From contig NZ_FPBV01000012.1 of assembly GCF_900116805.1 (NCBI RefSeq), positions 1-64,000 on the forward strand: a DNA stretch of 64,000 bases. The letters are read 5' to 3'. This document shows, in pieces, positions 34,828 to 44,575 of the stretch (the stretch's first letter is position 1; every line of letters begins with the position of its first letter). The DNA comes from Paenalicyclobacillus macrosporangiidus (GTDB lineage: Bacteria; Bacillota; Bacilli; Alicyclobacillales; Alicyclobacillaceae). The notes beneath the pieces were generated by a model that was not told the DNA's origin, made no database searches, and saw nothing but the letters and a program-made list of their open reading frames with translations. The position numbers were made by a program, and so were the translations under genes.

Positions 34828-37488
34828 ATGGCACACACAGCACCTTCCACCAGTCTGCCGCCCGTGTACGACCCGAAGGCGGTGGAGCAGAAGATCTACC
34901 AATTTTGGGAACGAGGCGGGTACTTCCAGGCGGGCAAGGACACGTCGAAACCGGCGTTCTCCATCGTCATGCCGCCTCCGAATGTCACCGGGTCGCTGCA
35001 TCTCGGGCACGCCTGGAACAACACCCTGCAGGACATCATCATCCGCCACAAGCGCATGGCCGGCTATGACGCCCTGTACCTGCCCGGGACCGACCACGCC
35101 GGCATCGCCACCCAAGCGCGCGTCGAACGGATGCTGCGCGAGGAGGAGGGCACGACTCGCCACGAGCTGGGACGGGAGCGGTTCGTCGAGCGGGTGTGGG
35201 CGTGGAAGCACAAGTACGGGAACCTCATCACCAGCCAGGTGCGGGCGCTCGGCGTGTCGTGCGACTGGTCGCGCGAGCGGTTCACCATGGACGAAGGGCT
35301 GTCCCGCGCCGTTCGGACCGTGTTCGTCCGCCTCTACGAGAAGGGGCTGATCTACCGCGGCAACCGCATCATCAACTGGTGCCCGCGCTGTGCGACCGCG
35401 CTGTCGGACATCGAGGTGGAGCACAACGACGTCGAAGGCACGCTTTACCACGTGCGCTACCCGCGCACGGACGGGCAGGGAGACGTGGTGGTCGCCACCA
35501 CGCGCCCCGAGACGATGTTCGCCGACGTGGCCGTCGCGGTGCACCCCGATGACCATCGTTACCGCGATCTCGTCGGCAAGACCGTGTGCCTGCCGCTGAC
35601 CGACCGGGAGATCCCCGTGATTGCCGACGCGTACGTCGACCCTGAATTCGGCACCGGCTGCGTGAAGATCACGCCCGCCCACGATCCGAACGACTTCGAG
35701 GTGGGCCTGCGCCACAACCTGGCGATGCCCAGCTGCATCGGTCCGGACGGGGTGTTGACCGAACTCGCCGGCCCGTACCAGGGCCTGTCGCGGGAGGAGG
35801 CCCGGCGCCGGGTCGCGGCCGACCTGGAGGCGAAGGGGTATGTGGTGAAGGCGGAGCGGCTCACGCACGCCGTCGGCCACTGCAGCCGCTGCGACACGGT
35901 CGTGGAGCCGTTCCTGTCGGATCAGTGGTTTGTCCGCATGGAGCCGCTCGCTCAGGCGGCCATTCGCGGCGTCGAGGCGGGGAAGCTCCGCTTCGTGCCC
36001 GAGCGGTTCGAGAAGGTGTTCGTGCACTGGCTGGAGAACGTGCGCGACTGGTGCATCTCCCGCCAGCTCTGGTGGGGTCACCGCATTCCGGCCTGGTACT
36101 GCGATGCCTGCGGCGGCATCACCGTCGCCATGGACGACGTAGAGGCGTGCGCGCACTGCGGTTCCGGCCAGGTGCACCAGGACGAGGACGTGCTCGACAC
36201 CTGGTTTTCGTCGGCGCTCTGGCCCTTTTCCACCATGGGTTGGCCGGAGGACACGAGCGACCTGGCGCGGTATTACCCGACGGACACCCTCGTCACCGCG
36301 TACGACATCCTGTTCTTCTGGGTCGCGCGGATGGTGTTCACCGGGCTCGAGTTCACCGGCGAGATGCCGTTCGCGAATGTGGTGGTCCACGGACTGATTC
36401 GGGCCTCCGATGGACGAAAGATGTCGAAGAGCCTCGGCAACGGGGTCGATCCGCTGGAGGTGATTGAGCGGTACGGCGCCGACGCCCTGCGCTTCACGCT
36501 GACCACGGGCACGTCGCCGGGCAACGATCAGCGCTTTTACTGGGAGAAGGTCGAGGCGTCCCGAAACTTCATCAACAAGGTTTGGAACGCCTCCCGGTTC
36601 GTGCTGATGAACCTGCCCGACGGGGGCGCCATCCCGCCGCTCCATCGTGAGGCGCTGACGCTGCCCGACCGCTGGATCCTGCACCGGCTGCAGGAGACGG
36701 TCGCCGCCGTCAGCGAGCACATCGACCGGTACGATTTTGGCGAGGCCGGGCGCGCCCTGTATGATTTCGCCTGGGATGATTTCTGCGACTGGTACATCGA
36801 GTTCGCGAAGCTGTCGCTGTACGGCGAAGATGAGGCGCGCAAGGGCCAGACCCGCGCGGTCCTGGTGCACGTGCTGGACACCCTGCTGCGCCTGCTGCAC
36901 CCGTTCGTGCCGTTCGTCACGGAGGAGATATGGCAGTCTCTGCCCGTCCCCGGCGACGCCCTGATTGCGGCGGCCTGGCCGACGGTGGACGCGTCGCTGT
37001 TCGATGAGGACGCCGCCCGCCGCACCCAGCAGTTGATGGAAGCGGTGCGGGCCGTGCGCAACGTCCGCGCGGAGCTGAATGTGCCCCCGAGCCGCCCGGT
37101 GGCGCTGGTGGTGCGGCCGGCGGATGCGGAGGCGGCCGAACTGTTTGAGTCGGTGCGCGACGTGCTGTGGAAGTTCGGTCACCTCTCGGAATTGACCATC
37201 GATCCCGCTGCCACCGCGCCCGCCCAGGCGATGACCGCCGTGGTGACGGGAGCGGAGCTCTACCTGCCGCTGGCGGGGCTGGTGGACATCGCCGCCGAGC
37301 TGGAGCGGCTGCGGAAGGAGCGCAGCCGTCTGGAGGCGGAGGTGGCGCGGGCGCAGAAGAAGCTGGCCAACCCGCAGTTCGTCGCCAAAGCCCCCGCCGA
37401 CGTCGTTGAAGGGGAGCGGGCCAAGCTGGCGGACTACGAGGCGAAGTTGCAAGCGGTCGAGGCGCGGATTCGCCAGTTTGAATCGTGA
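34828..37488 (+). CDS. valS: valyl-tRNA synthetase
   Basis: 886 residues from ATG 34828 (GGAGGAGG ahead). A class I synthetase: the HIGH-type motif HLGH is at residues 58-61 (PPNVTGSLHLGHA), and KMSKS at 531-535. The CP1 editing domain lies between, with TTRPETMFADVAVAV. The C-terminal coiled coil (ELERLRKERSRLEAEVARAQKK) is complete. It charges tRNA-Val and hydrolyses Thr-tRNA-Val. Expression is controlled by the T-box ahead. Confidence 0.97.
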   Translation: MAHTAPSTSLPPVYDPKAVEQKIYQFWERGGYFQAGKDTSKPAFSIVMPPPNVTGSLHLGHAWNNTLQDIIIRHKRMAGYDALYLPGTDHAGIATQARVERMLREEEGTTRHELGRERFVERVWAWKHKYGNLITSQVRALGVSCDWSRERFTMDEGLSRAVRTVFVRLYEKGLIYRGNRIINWCPRCATALSDIEVEHNDVEGTLYHVRYPRTDGQGDVVVATTRPETMFADVAVAVHPDDHRYRDLVGKTVCLPLTDREIPVIADAYVDPEFGTGCVKITPAHDPNDFEVGLRHNLAMPSCIGPDGVLTELAGPYQGLSREEARRRVAADLEAKGYVVKAERLTHAVGHCSRCDTVVEPFLSDQWFVRMEPLAQAAIRGVEAGKLRFVPERFEKVFVHWLENVRDWCISRQLWWGHRIPAWYCDACGGITVAMDDVEACAHCGSGQVHQDEDVLDTWFSSALWPFSTMGWPEDTSDLARYYPTDTLVTAYDILFFWVARMVFTGLEFTGEMPFANVVVHGLIRASDGRKMSKSLGNGVDPLEVIERYGADALRFTLTTGTSPGNDQRFYWEKVEASRNFINKVWNASRFVLMNLPDGGAIPPLHREALTLPDRWILHRLQETVAAVSEHIDRYDFGEAGRALYDFAWDDFCDWYIEFAKLSLYGEDEARKGQTRAVLVHVLDTLLRLLHPFVPFVTEEIWQSLPVPGDALIAAAWPTVDASLFDEDAARRTQQLMEAVRAVRNVRAELNVPPSRPVALVVRPADAEAAELFESVRDVLWKFGHLSELTIDPAATAPAQAMTAVVTGAELYLPLAGLVDIAAELERLRKERSRLEAEVARAQKKLANPQFVAKAPADVVEGERAKLADYEAKLQAVEARIRQFES

Positions 37489-37588
37489 GTGCGGATTCCA
37501 TCGGGATCGTGCGTTCCATCCTCACTGCGGATGCCATCCGGACTGCGGACGGGCGGATGTGACCAATGCCCCGGGAGGCGAATAGATT

Positions 37589-38989
37589 ATGGCGGTGGGC
37601 GCACCGTACGGTGCGAATTGGCTGCGCGGTCTGGCGCGCTTTGGGATGAAACCTGGGCTCGAGCGCACTCGCCGGGTGTTGGCGGCACTGGGCAATCCGC
37701 ATCAGGCGCTTCGCTTTCTGCACGTCGCGGGAACCAACGGGAAAGGGTCCGTTTGCGCCATCCTGACCGCGCTGTTGTCGGCACGCCTGCGGACGGCCAC
37801 CTACACCTCCCCCGCCTTCGACGGGTACCGCGGCCGTTTCGTGGTGGACGGGCGGCCCATCCCGGAGGCGGTGTTGGAACGGCTGTCGGAGACGGTGCGG
37901 CAGGCTGCGGAAGCGGCGGTCCCCGGCGATCCGCTGACCGAATTCGAGGCGCTCACCGTGATGGCCATCCTGTACTTTCACGAGGAACGGGCGGAGGCCG
38001 TCGTGTGGGAGACCGGGCTCGGCGGGCGGCTGGACACCACCAATGTGGTGCAGCCCGCCGTTACCGGCATCACGAACGTGGGATTCGATCACATGGATGT
38101 CCTGGGAAACACGCTCCGCCAAATCGCCTGGGAGAAGGCCGGTATCCTGAAGCCGGGGGTTCCTGCGGTCACGGCGGCGGAAGGGGAGGCGCTCGACGTC
38201 ATCCGAAGCCGGGCCAAAGAAATCGGTGCCCCCCTGACGGTGTGCGGGGCGGACGTGTCAGCGACGGTGTGGCGTCGGGACGCCCGCTTCCAGTGGTTGG
38301 ACTACCGCGGCCTCGACGCGGACGGGCTGCAGTTGCCGCTGCCTCTGTTCGGAGATCACCAGCGCAAGAACGCCGCGGTCGCCCTCGCGATGTACGAGTG
38401 GGCGTGCCGGGCCGGCGTCTGTCCGCGCCTGTCCATCCGCGAGCTGCGCGAAGCCCTGATGCGCGTGCGCTGGCCCGGGCGGTTCGAGGTGTTCGAAGGG
38501 CCGCCGCCGGTGGTCCTGGACGGCGCGCACAACCCGCCGGGCGCGGCCGCGCTGGCCCGGTCCCTGCGCGAGTTCGCCGAGCTTGCCGGGCTGTGGTCCG
38601 GGGCCGGGAAGGACACCGGAACACCACGCCGAATGGGGGCGGCGGCAGGCGGCGATCCAGGGAAGGCTGAACAGATACCTGGGGGATGGACGATGGTCGT
38701 CGGCGTCTTGGGCGACAAGTCGGTGCGCCCCATGTTGGAGGCGCTGCTGCCGCTGGCGGACCGCGTGATCGCCGCGGCGCCGGATTCGCCCCGGGCGCTG
38801 CCGGCCGCCTTGTTGGCGGAGGCGGTTCGGACCGTTTCACCCGGCGTTCCGGTCGAGATCCGGCCTTCGGTCGCGGACGCGCTGACCTTTGCACGCACCT
38901 TGGGGCGACCGGTGTGCGTGTGGGGTTCCCTGTATACGGTGCACGAGGCGAGGAAGGCTATGGAACAAGCGGAAGATCTACGGATGTGA
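37589..38989 (+). CDS. folC: folylpolyglutamate synthase / dihydrofolate synthase
   Basis: 466 residues from ATG 37589. A Mur-ligase-type fold: P-loop AGTNGKGSVCAIL near residue 50, YTSPAFDGYRGRF (the SPH-type folate loop, altered to SPA), WETGLGGRLDTTNVV, and HNPPGAAALARSL in the C-terminal domain. A low-homology insert near 335-360 is probably a surface loop. It adds glutamate to folates and may also make dihydrofolate. The order valS-folC is as in Bacillus. Confidence 0.93.
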   Translation: MAVGAPYGANWLRGLARFGMKPGLERTRRVLAALGNPHQALRFLHVAGTNGKGSVCAILTALLSARLRTATYTSPAFDGYRGRFVVDGRPIPEAVLERLSETVRQAAEAAVPGDPLTEFEALTVMAILYFHEERAEAVVWETGLGGRLDTTNVVQPAVTGITNVGFDHMDVLGNTLRQIAWEKAGILKPGVPAVTAAEGEALDVIRSRAKEIGAPLTVCGADVSATVWRRDARFQWLDYRGLDADGLQLPLPLFGDHQRKNAAVALAMYEWACRAGVCPRLSIRELREALMRVRWPGRFEVFEGPPPVVLDGAHNPPGAAALARSLREFAELAGLWSGAGKDTGTPRRMGAAAGGDPGKAEQIPGGWTMVVGVLGDKSVRPMLEALLPLADRVIAAAPDSPRALPAALLAEAVRTVSPGVPVEIRPSVADALTFARTLGRPVCVWGSLYTVHEARKAMEQAEDLRM

Positions 38990-39003
38990 GGACGGTGAGG
39001 TGC

Positions 39004-40395
39004 GTGAATCGCTCCGAACATGTGCATTTCGTCGGGATCGGCGGCTACGGAATGAGCGCCATCGCGCGCGTGATGCTGGATCTGGGCTATGAGGTGTCCG
39101 GTTCCGACGTATCGTCTCAGGAGTTGACCCAGCGGCTGCGCGATCTCGGCGCCCGCATCTACCGCGGCCATGCCGCCAATCAGGTGGCGGGCGCGGACCT
39201 GGTCGTGTACAGCACGGCGCTGCCTCAGGACAATGTCGAACTGCAGGAGGCGCGCAGGCGCAACATCCCCATAGTGCACCGGTCCGAGATGCTGGCGCGC
39301 CTGATGGAGGACCGGGTGGGCGTGGCGGTGACCGGTGCCCACGGAAAGACCACCACGACCTCGATGATTGCCTACGTCATGGAACGCTGCGGGCTCGATC
39401 CGACCTTCGTGATCGGCGGCGTCGTCAGCAACATCGGGGACAATGCGAAAGCGGGCCGGGGGCAGTACGTGGTCGCCGAGGCCGACGAGAGCGATGGGTC
39501 GTTTTTGCACTACCGTCCGAACATCGCCGTGGTGACGAACATCGAGCCGGACCACCTGGAGCACTACGGCGGGAAGTTTGAGAACCTTAAACGGGCGTAC
39601 GCCCAGTTCATCGGCCAAATCCCGGAGAGCGGCCTGTGCGTGATGTCGGGGCAGGACGAGCACCTGCGCGAGCTCCGCGCGGCGGCCCGGTGCCGGGTGA
39701 TGACGTACGCCGTCGGCGAGGACGCCGATTACACCGCCCGCGACGTCGCTTTGGTCGACCGCGGCAGCCACTGCACCGTGTGGTTCCGCGGAGAGCGGTT
39801 GGGCACGCTGGTGCTGAGCCTGCCCGGTGTCCACAACGTGATGAACGCCCTCGCGGCCATCGCGGTGGGACGGGAGGCCGGGCTCGCGTATCCGGACATC
39901 GCGCAGGCCCTGCACGAATTCCACGGCGCCAAGAGGCGGTTCCAGGTGATTGCGGAGGCGGGCGGAGTCCTGGTGATTGACGACTACGCGCACCACCCCA
40001 CCGAGATCAGCGCGACCATCGCGGCGGCGAAGACGACCGGCCGGCGCATCGTCGCCGTCTTTCAACCGCAGCGGTACACGCGCACGTTCTTCCTGTTCGA
40101 CGCGTTCGCCAAGGCCTTCGGCGGGGCGGATGAAGTGGTGATCACCGACATCTACTCCCCGGCGGGCGAGCAACAGATTGAGGGTGTGTCGGCCGAGAAG
40201 CTGGCGGAGCGCATCCGGCTCGACAGCAATCCGAACACCCGCTTTTTGCCCACGAAGGACGACGTCTACGAGTATCTCGTCCACACCGTCCGGCCGGGCG
40301 ATCTGGTGATGACGATGGGCGCGGGCGACATCTGGCGGGTCGCCTACCGGCTCGGCGCCGCCCTGGGCGGGCTGCAGGAGACGGCGTACGCGTAA
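39004..40395 (+). CDS. murC: UDP-N-acetylmuramate-L-alanine ligase
   Basis: 463 residues from GTG 39004, preceded by GGACGGTGAGG. It starts SEHVHFVGIGGYGMSAIARV, the UDP-binding Rossmann loop of MurC. The ATP P-loop is GAHGKTTTTSM from about residue 111, followed by VVAEADESDGSFLHY. The C-terminal domain has DDYAHHPTEI. It adds L-Ala to UDP-MurNAc, the first peptide step of peptidoglycan synthesis. It starts 14 bases after folC. Confidence 0.96.
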   Translation: MNRSEHVHFVGIGGYGMSAIARVMLDLGYEVSGSDVSSQELTQRLRDLGARIYRGHAANQVAGADLVVYSTALPQDNVELQEARRRNIPIVHRSEMLARLMEDRVGVAVTGAHGKTTTTSMIAYVMERCGLDPTFVIGGVVSNIGDNAKAGRGQYVVAEADESDGSFLHYRPNIAVVTNIEPDHLEHYGGKFENLKRAYAQFIGQIPESGLCVMSGQDEHLRELRAAARCRVMTYAVGEDADYTARDVALVDRGSHCTVWFRGERLGTLVLSLPGVHNVMNALAAIAVGREAGLAYPDIAQALHEFHGAKRRFQVIAEAGGVLVIDDYAHHPTEISATIAAAKTTGRRIVAVFQPQRYTRTFFLFDAFAKAFGGADEVVITDIYSPAGEQQIEGVSAEKLAERIRLDSNPNTRFLPTKDDVYEYLVHTVRPGDLVMTMGAGDIWRVAYRLGAALGGLQETAYA

Positions 40396-40413
40396 ACCAA
40401 CACGCAAAGGCAA

Positions 40414-40440
40414 AGGGGCCACCCCAATGGGGTGGCCCCT
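40414..40440. terminator. hairpin after murC
   Basis: A perfect 12-bp stem (40414-40425 with 40429-40440). The T-rich side is on the minus strand, so it may serve mainly the minus-strand small gene at 40480-40650 as well as murC. Confidence 0.65.
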
Positions 40441-40479
40441 CGTCGTCCGCATGCGCCTGCACGTTCATTCCGGCGTTCC

Positions 40480-40650
40480 TCACGGTCTGCGCCGTCGCCA
40501 GGTCTCCCTCGCCCGGGCGAACCAGTAGAAGGCCAATGCCACCAGGGCCGCGAACAGGGCGAGTTTGATGGCGAGACTCAGAAACGCCATGAGCAGCACC
40601 AACGCGATCACGGCGACAATGACCAGGGCGACCGTTCTCTTCCAGTCCAT
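40480..40650 (-). CDS. 56-residue membrane protein, minus strand
   Basis: From ATG 40650 on the minus strand, with GAGGGGG about ten bases ahead. The peptide begins MDWKRTVALVIVAVIALVLL and ends ARETWRRRRP. It is one long or two adjacent hydrophobic helices (about 7-43) with a strongly basic C-terminus, which should face the cytoplasm. The minus-strand terminator at 40414-40440 stands at the expected place behind it. No family is recognised. It lies between murC and the prepilin peptidase gene, both on the other strand. Confidence 0.6.
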   Translation of the reverse strand: MDWKRTVALVIVAVIALVLLMAFLSLAIKLALFAALVALAFYWFARARETWRRRRP

Positions 40651-40894
40651 CGCACAGCCCCCTCATGACCCCGGCGTTACAGCCCGCCAAGCTTGTCCTT
40701 GCTCTCAGTATACCATGCCGCTGCCAAACACACACCCGTGGATGCACGACCGATCGATCAATTTCGACATGATCCGGTCGAATCGACAGGATTTTTGCAA
40801 TGACAGGTCGAATACACGCGACAGCGTCAGAAGAGAGATTCGGACGGCGGCTTTCTGCCGCAGGGCGGCGGAGGGCACGGAAGGGGTCGAGGGT

Positions 40895-41686
40895 GTGTCC
40901 GCGGGCGGATGGATGGGGCCGGTGTTCGCCTGGATCGGGTTTTTATTCGGATTGTTGTTCGGCTCGTTCATCAACGTCGTCGGGTACCGCGTACCCCGCG
41001 GCGAATCGGTGGTGTTTCCGCGGTCGCACTGCCCGGAGTGTGGCCGAACCCTGAGCGCCTGGGAACTCATCCCGGTCGTGTCCTGGCTCGCGCTCGGGGG
41101 GCGTTGCCGGACGTGCCGCGTGCCGATTCCGCTGCGGTACCCTTGCATCGAGTTGGCGGCGGGGGCGCTGCTCGCGTTGACGGCGGTCCACGCCCAGAGC
41201 GTTCTGGCAGGTTTGGCATGGTCCGTATTTTGGCTGCTGCTGTTGGCGGCCGTGGCCACCGACCTGACCTCACTGCGGGTGCCGGACGTCCTGTCGCTGC
41301 CCGGGGCCGTCGTGGTGTTGGCCTTGGCCATCCTCTCCGGGGTGCGGGGCGCGGGCGGGGCGCTGCTCGGCATGGCGGGCTGCGCGCTGACGCTGTGGGG
41401 GATTCACCTGCTCTCGCGCGGCCGGATGGGCCTCGGGGACGTCAAGCTGTACGCCAGCATCGGTGCCATGCTCGGCTTCTGGGGCGGCGTGGAGTCGCTC
41501 GTCCTGGCGTCCATTTACGGTACGGTGATTGGATACGGCATGCGCGCGGCGGGCCGGCTGAAGCCGCGCGAGCCGGTGCCCTTCGTGCCGTTCATCGCCA
41601 TGGGGGTGGTGACCGTCGCGTTTTTTGGCCCAACCTTGACGGACTGGTACCTGCACACGCTGTTGCACCTTCCTGCTCAGGAATGA
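40895..41686 (+). CDS. pilD: type IV prepilin peptidase (PilD/ComC family)
   Basis: 263 residues from GTG 40895 (AAGGGG ahead); ATG 40913 is an alternative. The N-terminal methylase-type domain starts FGLLFGSFINVVGYRVPRGE and has two zinc-type pairs, CPEC and CRTC. The peptidase aspartates are in AVATDLTSLRVPD and RMGLGDVKLYASIGAM (the GxGD motif). About seven membrane segments. It removes the short leaders of the pilin-like proteins at 45862-51186 and methylates the new N-terminus. Confidence 0.92.
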   Translation: MSAGGWMGPVFAWIGFLFGLLFGSFINVVGYRVPRGESVVFPRSHCPECGRTLSAWELIPVVSWLALGGRCRTCRVPIPLRYPCIELAAGALLALTAVHAQSVLAGLAWSVFWLLLLAAVATDLTSLRVPDVLSLPGAVVVLALAILSGVRGAGGALLGMAGCALTLWGIHLLSRGRMGLGDVKLYASIGAMLGFWGGVESLVLASIYGTVIGYGMRAAGRLKPREPVPFVPFIAMGVVTVAFFGPTLTDWYLHTLLHLPAQE

Positions 41687-41858
41687 ACAGGCTTACAAAA
41701 GAACATACAGCAAATTCTTGGTTGACTGCAGAAGGAATATCGCGCCGTTCGTCGAATCGTTTCGCCAGTAGGAAACATATTCCGTAAACTGTCCCTGTCT
41801 ATACAATTTTCGGACACAGAAAGAAATCATGGCGTCCGGGGTAACGGGGGAAAGGGTT

Positions 41859-43517
41859 GTGGCACATAAAAAGCTCGGCGATCTCTTGTTTGAGATGGGC
41901 TTGATTACCCAGGACCAACTGCAAGAGGCACTGGCGATTCAGAGAGAGACGAAGCAGCGTCTAGGCGAGATCATTATCGACAAAGGGTTTCTCACCGAAG
42001 ACCAACTGGTTGAGGTGCTCGAATTCCAACTCGGCATTCCGCATGTGAACCTGTACCGCCTTCATTTGGATCCATCGGTTGTGCACCTGATTTCCGAACC
42101 CCTCGCGCGCAGATACACGCTCATGGCCATCGCGATGAATCGCAACAAGTTGACGGTGGCCATGGCCGATCCACTCGATTATTACGCGATTGAAGACGTG
42201 CAGATGAGCACGGGCTTTCAGGTGGAGCCAGTCATTGCTTCGCGCACGGAGCTGCGCACATACATCGAACGGTTTTACGGCATCAAGGAGTCTGTCGACG
42301 AACTGCAGAACCTGATTCCGAAAGAAGAAGTCGACCTCACGGCAGAAGTGACGGATGAGAACTCGCCTGTCGTCCGCCTCGTCAACCAGATCATCCACCA
42401 GGGCGTGCAACAGGGAGCGAGTGACATTCACATCGATCCGGAGGCGGACGCGGTGCGCATCCGCTACCGGATCGACGGCATGTTGCATACTCAACAGACG
42501 CTGCCCAAAGCGATGCAGTCGATCCTCATCGCTCGCATCAAAATTGTGGCGAACATGAACATCGCGGAACGCCGTCTGCCACAGGATGGCCGCATGAAGG
42601 TCGACTTTGAGTTGCGGCAGATTGATATTCGCGTCTCGACGATGCCCACCGTGCACGGGGAAAAGTGCGTCATGAGGTTGCTCGACGTCAAGAATGCCGT
42701 GATGAACATCCAGAAACTCGGCATGTCGGAAAGCAACTTGAACTTGTTCCGGAAAATGATCCAGGCGCCGAACGGGATCGTACTGATCACCGGCCCCACG
42801 GGCAGCGGAAAATCGTCGACGCTGTACGCCGCCCTCAACACGCTCATCAGCGATGAAGTGAACATCATCACAATTGAGGATCCGGTTGAGTACCAGTTGC
42901 AGGGCGTCAACCAGGTGCAGGTCAATTACACCACAGGTCTCACGTTTGCGCGCGGCCTGCGGTCCATCTTGCGGCAGGACCCGGACATCATCATGGTCGG
43001 TGAGATTCGGGACAACGAAACGGCGGAAATTGCCGTGCGTGCGGCGTTGACGGGACACCTAGTGCTGAGCACGCTGCACACGAACGACGCGGCGAGCACC
43101 ATCTCCCGCCTGCTGGACATGGGGATTGAACCGTTCTTGGTCGCTTCCTCGGTAGTCGGGGTGGTTGCCCAGCGCTTGGTCCGACGCGTGTGCGAACACT
43201 GCGCAGAGCCCTACCAAGCGCCCGAGGCAGAGCAGCGCTGGTTGTCCGCGCGCGGTTACCCGACGACCCACCTGCAAAAGGGGCGCGGCTGTGGCCACTG
43301 CAACAACACTGGCTACAAGGGCCGTCTGGCGATTCACGAAATGATTGTCATGGACGAACCGTTGCGATCCTTGATTTTGGACAAGCGTCCGGACTCGGAT
43401 TACCGCAACTATCTCCAGTCCAAGGGATTCAAGTCGATGCTGGAGGACGGTTTGACCAAGGCGGCGATGGGACTCACCACGGTGACGGAAGTGCTTCGTG
43501 TGACCATTCGGGACTAG
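41859..43517 (+). CDS. pilB: type IV pilus assembly ATPase PilB
   Basis: 552 residues from GTG 41859; an ATG at 41829 would add ten residues, but family members start close to KKLGDLLFEMGLI. The N-terminal MshEN/GspE-N domain is followed by the motor domain with Walker A GPTGSGKSSTLYAAL near residue 312, the Asp and His boxes, Walker B (DPDIIMVGEIRD) and the zinc pairs CEHC and CGHC typical of extension ATPases. It powers pilin polymerisation at the inner face of the membrane. It starts the machinery operon about 140 bases after pilD. Confidence 0.94.
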   Translation: MAHKKLGDLLFEMGLITQDQLQEALAIQRETKQRLGEIIIDKGFLTEDQLVEVLEFQLGIPHVNLYRLHLDPSVVHLISEPLARRYTLMAIAMNRNKLTVAMADPLDYYAIEDVQMSTGFQVEPVIASRTELRTYIERFYGIKESVDELQNLIPKEEVDLTAEVTDENSPVVRLVNQIIHQGVQQGASDIHIDPEADAVRIRYRIDGMLHTQQTLPKAMQSILIARIKIVANMNIAERRLPQDGRMKVDFELRQIDIRVSTMPTVHGEKCVMRLLDVKNAVMNIQKLGMSESNLNLFRKMIQAPNGIVLITGPTGSGKSSTLYAALNTLISDEVNIITIEDPVEYQLQGVNQVQVNYTTGLTFARGLRSILRQDPDIIMVGEIRDNETAEIAVRAALTGHLVLSTLHTNDAASTISRLLDMGIEPFLVASSVVGVVAQRLVRRVCEHCAEPYQAPEAEQRWLSARGYPTTHLQKGRGCGHCNNTGYKGRLAIHEMIVMDEPLRSLILDKRPDSDYRNYLQSKGFKSMLEDGLTKAAMGLTTVTEVLRVTIRD

Positions 43518-43528
43518 GGGTGGGGACA

Positions 43529-44575
43529 ATGGTGCAGATTGATGATCTCTTGCTGTCCGCACACAAACAAGGCGCTTCCGACTTGCACATTTCGGTCAAC
43601 TCGGCACCTGTTTACCGCCTGCACGGAGACCTGTATCCGCAGGGAGACAAGTTGACACCGGAAGACACGGAACGCATGGCGCGCGACCTGATGACCGCCG
43701 GTCAATGGGAGCACTTCGAGCGCCATGGCGAAGTGGACTTCTCCTACGGCATCAAGAACGTCTCGCGCTTTCGCATCAACGTGTACCGGCAGCGCGGGTC
43801 GGTCAGCATTGCCGCTCGCATCATTCCGGAGCGGATCCCGACGTTTGAGGAACTCGGGTTGACGCCTGCGATGAAGGATTTTACGTACCGCCCAAGTGGT
43901 CTGGTCTTGATCACCGGGCCGACGGGCAGCGGCAAGTCGACGACATTGGCCGCGATGATCGACTTGATCAACCACACCCAGCGCAAGCACATCATCACCA
44001 TTGAGGATCCGATTGAGTACCTGCACCGCCACAAGGAGTCGGTGATTGACCAGCGCGAGGTCGGGCTCGACACCCTCGGTTTCGGACCCGCGCTGAGGGC
44101 GGCGCTCCGCCAGGACCCGGACGTCATTCTGGTCGGGGAGATGCGCGATCTGGAGACCATCCAGACCGCACTTACGGCGGCGGAGACCGGGCACCTGGTG
44201 CTTGCGACCCTGCACACCAGCGCGGCGGACCAAGCGGTGGATCGCATCATTGACGTCTTTCCACCCAGTCAGCAGGCCCAGGTGCGTATCCAGTTGGCGT
44301 CTGTCCTGCAGGGCGTCGTGTTCCAGCGGCTCTACCGGACGAAGGACGGCAATGGCCGGGTGGCGGCGCTCGAGGTGTTGGTCAACACGCCAGCGGTCGC
44401 CAACCTCATCCGAACGGAGAAGACGCACCAGATCCGCTCCATCATGCAGACCGGAAGGGCGCACGGGATGCAGACGCTGGAGATGCACGTGCGGGAGTTG
44501 GTGCGGGCTGGGAAACTGTCCGAATCCGTTCTCCGGTCGCTCGCGATGGTCAACCAAGGTGGTGCCGTGTCGTGA
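43529..44575 (+). CDS. pilT: pilus retraction ATPase PilT
   Basis: 348 residues from ATG 43529 behind GGGGTGGGG. Walker A GPTGSGKSTTLAAM is near residue 130, Walker B DPDVILVGEMRDLETI follows, and the C-terminal helix holds RTEKTHQIRSIMQTG, the AIRNLIRE-region equivalent. It has no zinc motif, in line with PilT rather than PilB. It depolymerises the pilus, which gives twitching motility or DNA uptake force. It overlaps pilC by four bases (GTGA). Confidence 0.93.
   Translation: MVQIDDLLLSAHKQGASDLHISVNSAPVYRLHGDLYPQGDKLTPEDTERMARDLMTAGQWEHFERHGEVDFSYGIKNVSRFRINVYRQRGSVSIAARIIPERIPTFEELGLTPAMKDFTYRPSGLVLITGPTGSGKSTTLAAMIDLINHTQRKHIITIEDPIEYLHRHKESVIDQREVGLDTLGFGPALRAALRQDPDVILVGEMRDLETIQTALTAAETGHLVLATLHTSAADQAVDRIIDVFPPSQQAQVRIQLASVLQGVVFQRLYRTKDGNGRVAALEVLVNTPAVANLIRTEKTHQIRSIMQTGRAHGMQTLEMHVRELVRAGKLSESVLRSLAMVNQGGAVS

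Noticed and set aside
37489..37588. Degenerate TGCGGA-CCATC repeats between valS and folC
   Set aside because: The units are short and imperfect. No consistent period could be shown by eye.
40400..40445. c-di-GMP (GEMM) riboswitch suggested by CACGCAAAGGCAAA near the pilus genes
   Set aside because: Only one short resemblance; the rest is a simple terminator hairpin, and the pilD gene starts 450 bases later.
41687..41858. Riboswitch in the pilB leader
   Set aside because: The leader is short and shows no known motif. Only weak promoter-like hexamers are seen.
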